64,000 nt of DNA from Hypericibacter terrae (GTDB lineage Bacteria > Pseudomonadota > Alphaproteobacteria > Dongiales > Dongiaceae): contig NZ_CP042906.1 of the NCBI RefSeq assembly GCF_008728855.1, positions 930,001-994,000 of the forward strand, read 5' to 3'. The notes under the pieces were generated by a model. That model saw only the letters and a list, made by a program, of their open reading frames with translations, searched no databases and was not told the DNA's origin. Within the stretch, counting starts at the first letter, position 1, and every line of letters begins with the position of its first letter. Made by a program: the position numbers and the translations under genes. Below, piece by piece: positions 1-7,262 of this stretch.

Positions 1-186
1 CGAAGCCGCCGTCCACCGGTTCCAGCTGATGGTTTCTCAGGCCACCGGCCTCCTCTAGGCCGTTGGCGGCGGTCACGGCGCCTAGCGGCCGCTGATCCAA
101 CCATCCCTGCCGACAGCGTCGCGGATTTTCGCAGCCTCGACGGATTGCGCGCCTGGCTCTCCAGGCTCGACCCACCCGCCGGCTAG
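1..186 (+). pseudogene. 3' end of a gene entering from the left, reading frame apparently broken
   Basis: Frame 1 is open from the window edge to a TAG at 184-186 and ends in a plausible C-terminus (...DFRSLDGLRAWLSRLDPPAG). The first 58 bases look more coding in frame 2, where GC-ending codons read EAAVHRFQLMVSQATGLL and then TAG. This suggests either two short gene ends or one gene with a frameshift around 50-90. The end overlaps the stop of the convergent flavoprotein gene by 4 bp. I do not recognise the family, and the upstream part lies outside the window. Confidence 0.3.
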
Positions 187-1571
187 GCCGATGGAGCAAG
201 CAGCTCTTCCGCCAGGGCCTTGCGCTCCTCGGGGTTGAGCTTCTTCAACTCGCTCCGGAGAAGGCGCTGGTTCGCGCGCTGGTTCCAGAAGTCGAGCTCC
301 TCGAAGCCCAGCAGCGCCGACTTGCCCAGCAACAGCCGCAGCACCTCGTTGGTGGGCGCCATCAGCCAGCCGGCGCGCCCGTCACGCCAGTAGCGCTCCA
401 GCCCCAGCTCCGGCTTGTAGGCGGTGCCGCCGCCGGCGCTCATCATGTCGTTCGTGACGGCCACGACGTTCTTGGCGGCGACGTATTTGACCTGCCAGCT
501 CCATTGCACCAGCGTCGTGCGCGGCCGTGCTGCAATGTCTTCATGGATCGACCAGTCGTTGTTGTTCGTGACCCGGTCCATCGCCTGGGCGATCTGGTAG
601 GTGAGGGCGCGCGAGGCGTTGGTCTCGGCGAGCGCGTTGCCGACATAGTCCTGAATCGACGGATAGTCGGCGACCTTGAGCCCGACATCGGCATGGGTCT
701 TGCGCGTGGTATGGCGCTTCACGATGTCGATGGCGCCCATGGAGACGCCGTTCCAGCAGGCCGCCGTGCCCAGCATGAAATAGGGATCCGTCGCCTCGTC
801 ATTGGAGCCGGCGCCGTCACCCGCAGGCCCGATCAGGCGATCCGGCGGGACCACGACCCCGTCGATCTCCATGGGGCCCGACTGATTGCCCCGCAGCCCG
901 ACGCCGTTCCAGGAACCTTTGCGCGCCTTGACCTCGTCGGCGAGCAGCAGCCAGATCGAGAAATTGGCGTAGTTGCCCTTGAAATCCGGGCTTGTGGTCT
1001 GCGCGACATACCAGTCGGCATAGCCGCCCGATGTCGTCCAGGACGCCTTCTTGTGCAGCCGGTAACCGTCACCTTCGCGCTCGGCACTGGAGGAGAGGAG
1101 GAACCAGACATGCGAGCCGGTGGCGGGATCCGAGATCGACAGCGTGCCGACCAGGACCTCCTTGTCCAGGCGGCGCAGCAGATCCTGCAACTTGGGGTTC
1201 CGATGATGATGCAGCAGCAGCGCCGCGGTCGCCGAGAGATGCATGACGTAGCACATCGCCGTGCTGGCGCAGCCATATCGTGCGATGGTCTCGACCACCA
1301 TGGCGGCGCAGGCATGACTCTCGCCGCGCCCGCCCAGCGATTTGGGCACGATCAGCCCCAGCAGGCCTTCCTTCGCCAGGAGCTCGAAATTCTTGCGCGG
1401 GAAGACGAAGCCCTTGTCCGATTCCTCGGCATTGGCGCGCATCGCCGTCGCCGACAGCTCGATCAGCCGCGCCTGCAGCCGCTGCTGCTCCTCGGTCAAC
1501 AGCCATTGCGGATCGTATTCGAAGCCGACACCCCAGAAGGCTTCGCCATTCCAGCTCTTGCCGCCGCTCAT
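183..1571 (-). CDS. Acyl-CoA dehydrogenase-fold flavoprotein, probably not a dehydrogenase
   Basis: 462 aa with the three-part ACAD architecture: N-terminal helical domain (about 25-130), central beta domain with a SISDPATGS segment (145-153), and C-terminal four-helix domain (about 265-420). The C-terminal GGGTAYKPELGLERYWRDGR segment (380-399) matches the family's FAD-proximal signature. The usual YEGT-type glutamate is replaced (LMAPTNE, Ala405), and no acidic residue lies near 269-270, where isovaleryl- and long-chain ACADs carry the alternative base. Loss of both is typical of ACAD-fold monooxygenases and oxidases (DszC or nitroalkane-oxidase type), so a flavin oxygenase role is inferred. 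GGGAGG lies 8 bp before the ATG. It is transcribed in the same direction as the TetR gene 130 bp upstream. Confidence 0.8.
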   Translation of the reverse strand: MSGGKSWNGEAFWGVGFEYDPQWLLTEEQQRLQARLIELSATAMRANAEESDKGFVFPRKNFELLAKEGLLGLIVPKSLGGRGESHACAAMVVETIARYGCASTAMCYVMHLSATAALLLHHHRNPKLQDLLRRLDKEVLVGTLSISDPATGSHVWFLLSSSAEREGDGYRLHKKASWTTSGGYADWYVAQTTSPDFKGNYANFSIWLLLADEVKARKGSWNGVGLRGNQSGPMEIDGVVVPPDRLIGPAGDGAGSNDEATDPYFMLGTAACWNGVSMGAIDIVKRHTTRKTHADVGLKVADYPSIQDYVGNALAETNASRALTYQIAQAMDRVTNNNDWSIHEDIAARPRTTLVQWSWQVKYVAAKNVVAVTNDMMSAGGGTAYKPELGLERYWRDGRAGWLMAPTNEVLRLLLGKSALLGFEELDFWNQRANQRLLRSELKKLNPEERKALAEELLAPSA

Positions 1572-1700
1572 CTCGCCACCCTCCCTCTCGACGAAACACC
1601 ACCGCGCCGATCATGCGGCGGCCGTCCGGGGATAGGAAGAGAGAACCGGGATTTCCGGAGCGGAGAGTCGGAGGATTCAGAATTTTTATCCTGGCGTCGG

Positions 1701-2315
1701 TCAGGTCAGCCAGCCCTTGAAGACGAGGGCCACCTGCTCCTCCATGGCCCGCTTCTCGTCCTCGGCGCTTTTGAACTCGTTCGCAATCACGCGGTAATAG
1801 TTCTCGGCCGCGACGGCATAGAGCACATACATCATCGGCCCCAGAGGGGCTTCCTCCGCGACCAGGCCGTCGTTCTGCAGGCGCCGGAGCATGCGTTCGA
1901 CATGCTTCTCGAAATGCTCCTTGATGCTGCGGAACTCGTCGGTCGCCTCGTCATGGATGCGTAAGAGCGCCGCCATCACCTCGCGCCAGAGCTTGCGCTG
2001 GGCCTTCGTGTGGACGCCGCTGTTGTTGAGATAGAGGAGCCCCGCCATCGCGCTCACCGCGTCCCAGGAGACGGACTTGCGGTGGAACTCCTCGAGCGCG
2101 GTGTCCATGCGCTCGCGCTCCTTCCAGAAGAGGGCGATCAGGAGCTCGGTCTTGCGCGGGAAATAGCGATAGAGCGTCGGCGGCGAGATGTCGGCGCGGG
2201 CCGCGATCTCCTCCATCGTGGTCTGCTCGTAGCCATGGGCCTGGAACAGGTCCATCGCCGCGTCGATGATGATGTCGTTGCGCTCCTGGCGCTTGCGCTC
2301 CCGCAGTCCCGTCAC
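1701..2315 (-). CDS. TetR-family transcriptional regulator
   Basis: 204 aa. A typical N-terminal TetR helix-turn-helix covers about residues 14-60 (DISPPTLYRYFPRKTELL), followed by an all-helical ligand/dimer domain of unrecognised specificity. The start is GTG at 2315, with GGAGGG placed 5 bp upstream. The gene is divergent from the Rieske oxygenase gene with 116 bp between them; tandem AAACGTTAG boxes lie in that gap. Local control of the oxygenase operon, and perhaps of the downstream flavoprotein gene, is the simplest inference. The ligand is unknown. Confidence 0.88.
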   Translation of the reverse strand: MTGLRERKRQERNDIIIDAAMDLFQAHGYEQTTMEEIAARADISPPTLYRYFPRKTELLIALFWKERERMDTALEEFHRKSVSWDAVSAMAGLLYLNNSGVHTKAQRKLWREVMAALLRIHDEATDEFRSIKEHFEKHVERMLRRLQNDGLVAEEAPLGPMMYVLYAVAAENYYRVIANEFKSAEDEKRAMEEQVALVFKGWLT

Positions 2316-2374
2316 GCTGTCCCTCCGAAGGAAGTGGGCCGAAGCCGGTCGGGCTCCGTTGCTTGACCGCCAGA

Positions 2375-2401
2375 AAACGTTAGTCTACTGTCAAACGTTA
2401 G
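2375..2401. promoter_or_regulatory. Tandem AAACGTTAG boxes in the TetR/Rieske divergent promoter
   Basis: AAACGTTAG occurs at 2375-2383 and again at 2393-2401, 18 bp apart (nearly two helical turns). Each contains the self-complementary core AACGTT. A TTGACA hexamer on the minus strand (2394-2389) overlaps the second box. The position between two divergent starts suggests operator sites for the TetR protein, but no binding evidence is available from sequence alone. Confidence 0.4.
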
Positions 2402-2431
2402 TTAACTCAATATATCGGTCGGGAGAGGACC

Positions 2432-3667
2432 ATGGCGACGCGCGCGGGCTACGAAGATCGGGCCGATCTCGGCAATGCCGAGCCGGAAGATATCCTTTCG
2501 CCCCGTCATTATACCGCGGTTCGCCGCGACGGGCGGCTCATGCGGTCGCTGCCGCTCTGGTGCTACACGTCGGAGCGCTTCTGGGAGGCTGAGAAGGAAC
2601 GGATCTTCCTGCGCAGATGGAATCTGATCGAGCGCGAGGAGGTCGTCCCGAACGTCGGCGACTATCACTCCATGACCTTCCTCGGCGTGCCGATGATCCT
2701 GGTGCGCGGCAAGGACGAGAAGGTGCGGGTCTTCGCCAATACCTGCCGCCATCGCGGCGCGATGCTCACGACCGGCTCCGGCAACTGCAAGGCCTTCCGC
2801 TGTCCTTATCACTTCTGGTCCTACGGCCTCGACGGGCGCTTCATCGGCGCGCCGAACTACAACGATCCCGACGGGCGCCCGCTGATCGACAGCACGAACA
2901 AGGAAGAGTTCGGGCTCGCCGAGATCGAAAGCGGCAGCTGGGGCGGCTTCATCTTCATCCGCTTCAAGGAAGGCCCGCAGACCCTCGAGCAGCATCTCGG
3001 CGCCTTTGTCGAAAGCCTGGCCTCGCACAGGCTCGAGGACATGGTCTGCGCCCGCAAGGTCGTCTACGAGATGGACGCCAACTGGAAATGCTTCGTCGAG
3101 AACTATATCGACGCCTATCACATTCCCTATGTGCACAAGGATTCGCTGGCCCAGTGGAAGTCCCAGGAATCGATCCTGGTGCCGTCCCGGGGGCAGGAAT
3201 ATGTCGTCTTCGTCCGACATGACCGGGGCAGTCAGCTGCTCCTGCCGTTCCCCGGCTATGACGGGTTCCCGCCGATGCCGCAGATCGACCCCGACCGGGT
3301 CAAGGGCACCTATTTCGTGACCCTGAAGCCGGGCATGATGATGACACTCGGCAATGACGGCGCGCTCCTGTTCCAGAGCGAGCCGATCTCGGCGCAGAAG
3401 TCGCGGCTGACGGTGAGCTCGCTCTTCCCGAAATCCTATCTGAAACGCGAGGATTTCGAGCGGCTGTCGCAGAACTACTACCGCCGCAACGACATCGTCG
3501 TGGTCGAGGACAAGGAGATCGCGCTGCGCCAGTATGCCGGGATCCTGTCGCCCTATGCCCGCATCGCGCGGCTCTGCAGCCAGGAGACGGACGTGCACGG
3601 CCTCGCCAACTGGGTGATCGACCAGGTGGTCAAGCCGGAGACGGGCGAGACGATCGCGGCGGAATAG
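2432..3667 (+). CDS. Rieske non-heme iron oxygenase, large (alpha) subunit
   Basis: 411 aa. The N-terminal Rieske [2Fe-2S] domain has Cys105-x-His107 and Cys124-x2-His127 ligands. The catalytic domain carries the mononuclear iron site in NYIDAYHIPYVH, with His230 and His235 as ligands and Asp227 as the bridging acid that carries electrons between protomers. The length is normal for the alpha subunit. No reductase, ferredoxin or beta subunit gene is nearby, so electrons must come from elsewhere. GGGAGAGG precedes the ATG. Clustering with CoA-transferase, ACAD, hydratase and ALDH genes suggests it hydroxylates or demethylates a substrate that is then degraded through CoA esters. The substrate cannot be read from sequence. 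Confidence 0.9.
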   Translation: MATRAGYEDRADLGNAEPEDILSPRHYTAVRRDGRLMRSLPLWCYTSERFWEAEKERIFLRRWNLIEREEVVPNVGDYHSMTFLGVPMILVRGKDEKVRVFANTCRHRGAMLTTGSGNCKAFRCPYHFWSYGLDGRFIGAPNYNDPDGRPLIDSTNKEEFGLAEIESGSWGGFIFIRFKEGPQTLEQHLGAFVESLASHRLEDMVCARKVVYEMDANWKCFVENYIDAYHIPYVHKDSLAQWKSQESILVPSRGQEYVVFVRHDRGSQLLLPFPGYDGFPPMPQIDPDRVKGTYFVTLKPGMMMTLGNDGALLFQSEPISAQKSRLTVSSLFPKSYLKREDFERLSQNYYRRNDIVVVEDKEIALRQYAGILSPYARIARLCSQETDVHGLANWVIDQVVKPETGETIAAE

Positions 3668-3756
3668 AGCGCCGGAACCATCGCCTGCTCCGCACGGTTT
3701 CCTCAACCCGGCCTGTCGGGCCGACGCGAGGCAAATGCGTGGAGAAAGGAGAGGCG

Positions 3757-3906
3757 ATGATCCGCAAGCTCAAATCGGGCGAATACCGGCTCTATTCCCG
3801 CAAGAAGAATCCGGCGACCGGCAAGCGCCGGAATCTCGGCACCTTCAAAACCCGCGCCGCGGCCGAGAAGCACGAGCGCGCCGTGCAGTATTTCAAGCGG
3901 CACTGA
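3757..3906 (+). CDS. Small conserved basic protein (49 aa), function unknown
   Basis: A 49-codon ORF with a strong GGAGAAAGGAG ribosome-binding site. It begins MIRKLKSGEYRLYSRKKN and ends AEKHERAVQYFKRH. It is rich in Lys/Arg, with no cysteines or membrane segment. I recall near-identical small proteins annotated as hypothetical in many proteobacteria, often ending in the same QYFKRH. The composition would suit RNA or DNA binding, but no function is known to me. It sits between the oxygenase and the CoA-transferase genes in the same direction. Confidence 0.75.
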   Translation: MIRKLKSGEYRLYSRKKNPATGKRRNLGTFKTRAAAEKHERAVQYFKRH

Positions 3907-4053
3907 GGGAGGGTGAAAGCGCCCGATCCCGCGGCCCTCTCGGATCAAAAGAGGGGCGTAGGCGCAATTTCCCTTATGCCATCCTTGCCATATCATGGCG
4001 CCTTCGTGTCGTCGGGGCATGGGGTCCCGTCGCCGAGGGTGAAAAGAGGAACC

Positions 4054-5211
4054 ATGCCCGGCGCGCTGGAGGGAACGCTTGTCGTTGCTTTGGAGCAGGC
4101 CGTGGCCGCGCCGTTCGCGACCTCGCGGCTGGCGGATGCCGGCGCCCGGGTCATCAAGCTCGAGCGGCCGGAGGGCGATTTCGCGCGCGGCTTCGACGAT
4201 TATGTCCGTGGTCAGTCCAGCTATTTCGTCTGGAACAATCGCGGCAAGGAATCCTGCCGGGTCGACCTGACGCAAGCTCAAGATCTCCGTCTCGTCGAGG
4301 CAATGCTGGCGCAAGCCGATATTTTCATCCAGAACCTGGCGCCGGGCGCCACGGACCGGCTCGGGATCGGCAGCGCGACCCTGCGCGCACGTCATCCCCG
4401 GCTCGTGGTCTGCGATATCGGCGGCTATGCGCCCGGCACAGCCGACGAGAGCCGCAAGGCCTATGATCTCCTGATCCAGGCCGAGGCGGGTCTTGCGGGC
4501 GTGACTGGATCGGCTTCGTCGGGTCCCACCCGCGTCGGCATTTCGATCTGCGATATCTCAACGGGGCAGGCGGCCTATGCCGCGATCCTGCAGGCGCTCC
4601 TCCAGCGTGAGCGCACCGGCAAAGGCAGCCACCTGCAGATCGCGCTCTTCGACACCATCGCGGAATATCTCAACGTCCCCTACCTGACGCGGCGCTATGG
4701 CGGCAAGGAGCCCTCCCGCGCCGGCCTTGCCCATCCTTCGATCGCGCCCTATGGCGTCTTTCATGCCAGCGACGGCGATATCCTGATCGCGATCCAGAAC
4801 GAGCGCGAATGGAAGGTATTCTGCGACGAAGTGCTGGTCGACGGAACGATGACAAGCGATCCCCGCTTCGAGCGCAACACGGCGCGCGTCCGCCACCGGG
4901 AGGAGCTGGACCGGCGCGTCCAGGACCGGCTCGGGCGCTTCTCTCTGAGCGAGCTTTCGGCGCTGCTCGACCGGGTTCGCATCGCCTATGGCCGGGTCTC
5001 GACGATGGAGGACCTGGCGCATCATCCGAGCCTCACGACCTTGCCGGTCGCGACGCCGGAGGGCGCCGTGGATCTGATCGCTCCACCCGTGATCGTCGAT
5101 GGCCGGCGGCAGGCCTTGCGGCCTGTTCCCCGCCTGGGCGAGCATGACCAGGCCCTGCGCCGCGAGTTCGGAGGGCGAAACGAGTCAACCGAGGGCCCGA
5201 TCGATGTTTGA
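4054..5211 (+). CDS. Family III CoA-transferase (CaiB/BaiF type)
   Basis: 385 aa. Start chosen at ATG 4054, which has AAGAGG 5 bp upstream and fits the family N-terminus (MPGALEGTLVVALEQAVAAP); a longer frame to 3913 exists but has a non-homologous leader. The family core is present: VIKLERPEGD, the NRGKES loop and the catalytic aspartate in YDLLIQAEAG (Asp138). Such enzymes move CoA from a donor such as succinyl-CoA to a free carboxylic acid. The last 8 bp overlap the next ACAD gene, which indicates translational coupling. Partner enzymes suggest a dicarboxylic or branched-chain acid substrate. Confidence 0.88.
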   Translation: MPGALEGTLVVALEQAVAAPFATSRLADAGARVIKLERPEGDFARGFDDYVRGQSSYFVWNNRGKESCRVDLTQAQDLRLVEAMLAQADIFIQNLAPGATDRLGIGSATLRARHPRLVVCDIGGYAPGTADESRKAYDLLIQAEAGLAGVTGSASSGPTRVGISICDISTGQAAYAAILQALLQRERTGKGSHLQIALFDTIAEYLNVPYLTRRYGGKEPSRAGLAHPSIAPYGVFHASDGDILIAIQNEREWKVFCDEVLVDGTMTSDPRFERNTARVRHREELDRRVQDRLGRFSLSELSALLDRVRIAYGRVSTMEDLAHHPSLTTLPVATPEGAVDLIAPPVIVDGRRQALRPVPRLGEHDQALRREFGGRNESTEGPIDV

Positions 5212-6361
5212 AGCCGAGGATCACCCGGAGATCCGCGCCGCGGTCCGTAAGCTCTGCGCGCAGTTCCCCGGCGAATACTGGCGCAAGCTCGATGCAACCC
5301 GGGCCTATCCGGCCGAGTTCGTCGCGGCGCTGACCGAGGCGGGCTATCTCGCGACCCTGATCCCCGAGGAATATGGCGGGGCGGGGCTGACGCTCTCCGC
5401 CGCCGCGGCTGTCCTCGAAGAGATCCAGCGCGCCGGCTGCAACGGCGCCGCCTGCCACGCGCAGATGTACATCATGGGCACGGTTCTGCGGCACGGCAAC
5501 GCGGACCAGAAATCGCACTATCTGCCGGGGATCGCCTCGGGCCAGCTCCGGCTCCAGGCCTTCGGCGTGACCGAGCCCGGCAGCGGCACCGACACGACCT
5601 CGCTTCGCACCTTCGCACGTAAGGAAGGCGATCATTACGTCGTCAACGGGCAGAAGATCTGGACCAGCCGCGCCGAATATTCCGATCTGATGCTGCTGCT
5701 CGCCCGCACCACCCCGCGCGACCAGGTCGCCAAGAAGACGGACGGGCTCTCGGTCTTCGTGCTCGACATGCGCGAGGCGCTCAAGGCGGGCCTCACCATC
5801 CGGCCGATCCGCACCATGATGAATCATTCGACCACGGAGGTCTTTTTCGACAACGTCCGGGTGCCGGCTGAAAACCTGGTCGGCGAGGAGGGTAAGGGCT
5901 TCCGCTACATCCTCTCCGGCATGAATGCCGAGCGCATTCTCATCGCGGCGGAATGCGTCGGCGACGCCAAATGGCTGATCGAGAAGGCGTCGGGCTATGC
6001 CAAGGAGCGCGTCGTGTTCGGCCGTCCGATCGGCATGAATCAGGGCATTCAGTTCCCGATCGCACGCGCCTATGCCAATATGCGGGCGGCGGAACTGATG
6101 GTGAAGGAAGCCGTGCGGCTCTACGAGGCCGGCCGCGATTGCGGGGCCGAGGCCAATATGGCGAAGATGCTCGCGGCGGACGCGTCGAACGAAGCCGCCA
6201 ATGCCTGCGTCCAGACCCATGGCGGCTTCGGCTTCGCCGAGGAATACGATGTCGAGCGCAAGTTCCGCGAGACCCGGCTCTATCAGGTGGCGCCGATCTC
6301 CACCAACCTGATCCTGTCCTATCTCTCCGAGCATGTGCTGGGCATGCCGCGCTCCTACTGA
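5204..6361 (+). CDS. Acyl-CoA dehydrogenase
   Basis: 385 aa. Start chosen at ATG 5204, overlapping the CoA-transferase stop; the longer frame would run deep into the upstream gene. N-terminal, beta-sheet (FGVTEPGSGTD, 120-130) and C-terminal helical domains are all present. Glu243 in GMNAERIL aligns with the alternative catalytic base of isovaleryl- and long-chain enzymes. The C-terminal APISTNLIL segment replaces the YEGT motif, as expected for that subgroup. It should oxidise the CoA ester made by the transferase to a 2,3-enoyl-CoA, passing electrons to ETF. Confidence 0.9.
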   Translation: MFEAEDHPEIRAAVRKLCAQFPGEYWRKLDATRAYPAEFVAALTEAGYLATLIPEEYGGAGLTLSAAAAVLEEIQRAGCNGAACHAQMYIMGTVLRHGNADQKSHYLPGIASGQLRLQAFGVTEPGSGTDTTSLRTFARKEGDHYVVNGQKIWTSRAEYSDLMLLLARTTPRDQVAKKTDGLSVFVLDMREALKAGLTIRPIRTMMNHSTTEVFFDNVRVPAENLVGEEGKGFRYILSGMNAERILIAAECVGDAKWLIEKASGYAKERVVFGRPIGMNQGIQFPIARAYANMRAAELMVKEAVRLYEAGRDCGAEANMAKMLAADASNEAANACVQTHGGFGFAEEYDVERKFRETRLYQVAPISTNLILSYLSEHVLGMPRSY

Positions 6362-6376
6362 CCGAAGGGCCTTCGC

Positions 6377-7237
6377 GTGAACGGAGAGACAAAGGCGACC
6401 GACGGCGTCGGCAAGCCCTTCGCCGAGTGGATCGGGCGGCGCACCGAGCAGCAGGACATCGTCACGCCGCGCCTCGATTCGAGCTACCGCGCGATCTTCG
6501 ATCCGCATCTGGCGGCGGTCGATGCCGGCGCCGCGCCGCTCGGCCTCCACTGGTGCCTGTCGCCCCGGATCGCCGGCATGGCCGAGCTGGGGCCCGACGG
6601 CCATCCCGCCAAGAACCGCGATCTGCCGCCGGTCCCGCAGCCGCGGCGGATGTGGGCGGGCGGCGCGATCGAGACCTTCGATTCGCTCCGGGTCGGCGAT
6701 CATGTCCGCCTGGTCTCGACCATCACCGACGTGACCTTCAAGCAGGGCCGCAGCGGCAGCCTCTGTTTCGTGACCGTCAGCCACGACTATCTGACGGAGC
6801 GCGGTCTCGCCATCCGGGACCGGCAGGACGCCGTCTATCGCGAGGCGGCGAAACTTCCGCCGGCCGGGTCCGCGGGCGACAAGATCGGATCGCCGCGGGT
6901 GCCGCGCCGGTCATGGCCGATTGAGACCTCGCCGACATTCCTGTTCCGCTATTCGGCCATCACCTTCAACGGGCACCGCATCCATTACGACGAGCCTTAT
7001 GCCACCGGCGTCGAGGGCTATCCGGGACTGGTCGTCCATGGCCCGCTCCAGGCCACGCTGCTCTTCAATCGCGCCGCCATCGAAGGCGGCCGCGTGCCGA
7101 AACGCTTCGACTATCGCGGGCTGTCGCCGGCGATCGTCGGTGAGCCGCTGGCGGTCTGCGCCGGCGAAGAAAACCTGTTCTGGACGCAAGGGCCCTCGGG
7201 CCGAGTCTATATGGAAGCCGCAGTCACCTACTCATGA
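6377..7237 (+). CDS. FAS1-like dehydratase-domain hydratase (itaconyl/mesaconyl-CoA hydratase family)
   Basis: 286 aa from GTG 6377 (GAAGGG upstream). The sequence has the features of double-hotdog hydratases acting on mesaconyl-C4-CoA or itaconyl-CoA: PLGLHWCLSP near residue 54, PRRMWAGGAIETF around 94-106, and a C-terminal hydratase motif FNGHRIHYD with VVHGPLQATLL. It would hydrate the enoyl-CoA made by the preceding dehydrogenase. Together with the CoA-transferase this points to a C5-dicarboxylate-like or branched-chain route, but substrate specificity is inferred only from family resemblance. Confidence 0.82.
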   Translation: MNGETKATDGVGKPFAEWIGRRTEQQDIVTPRLDSSYRAIFDPHLAAVDAGAAPLGLHWCLSPRIAGMAELGPDGHPAKNRDLPPVPQPRRMWAGGAIETFDSLRVGDHVRLVSTITDVTFKQGRSGSLCFVTVSHDYLTERGLAIRDRQDAVYREAAKLPPAGSAGDKIGSPRVPRRSWPIETSPTFLFRYSAITFNGHRIHYDEPYATGVEGYPGLVVHGPLQATLLFNRAAIEGGRVPKRFDYRGLSPAIVGEPLAVCAGEENLFWTQGPSGRVYMEAAVTYS

Positions 7238-7262
7238 CCTCCGCAAGCCGGGAGCACCGGAA

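Noticed and set aside
5033-6784. 583-codon minus-strand frame opposite the ACAD and hydratase genes
   Set aside because: No domain and an Arg/Gly-rich composition; it spans two well-supported plus-strand genes.
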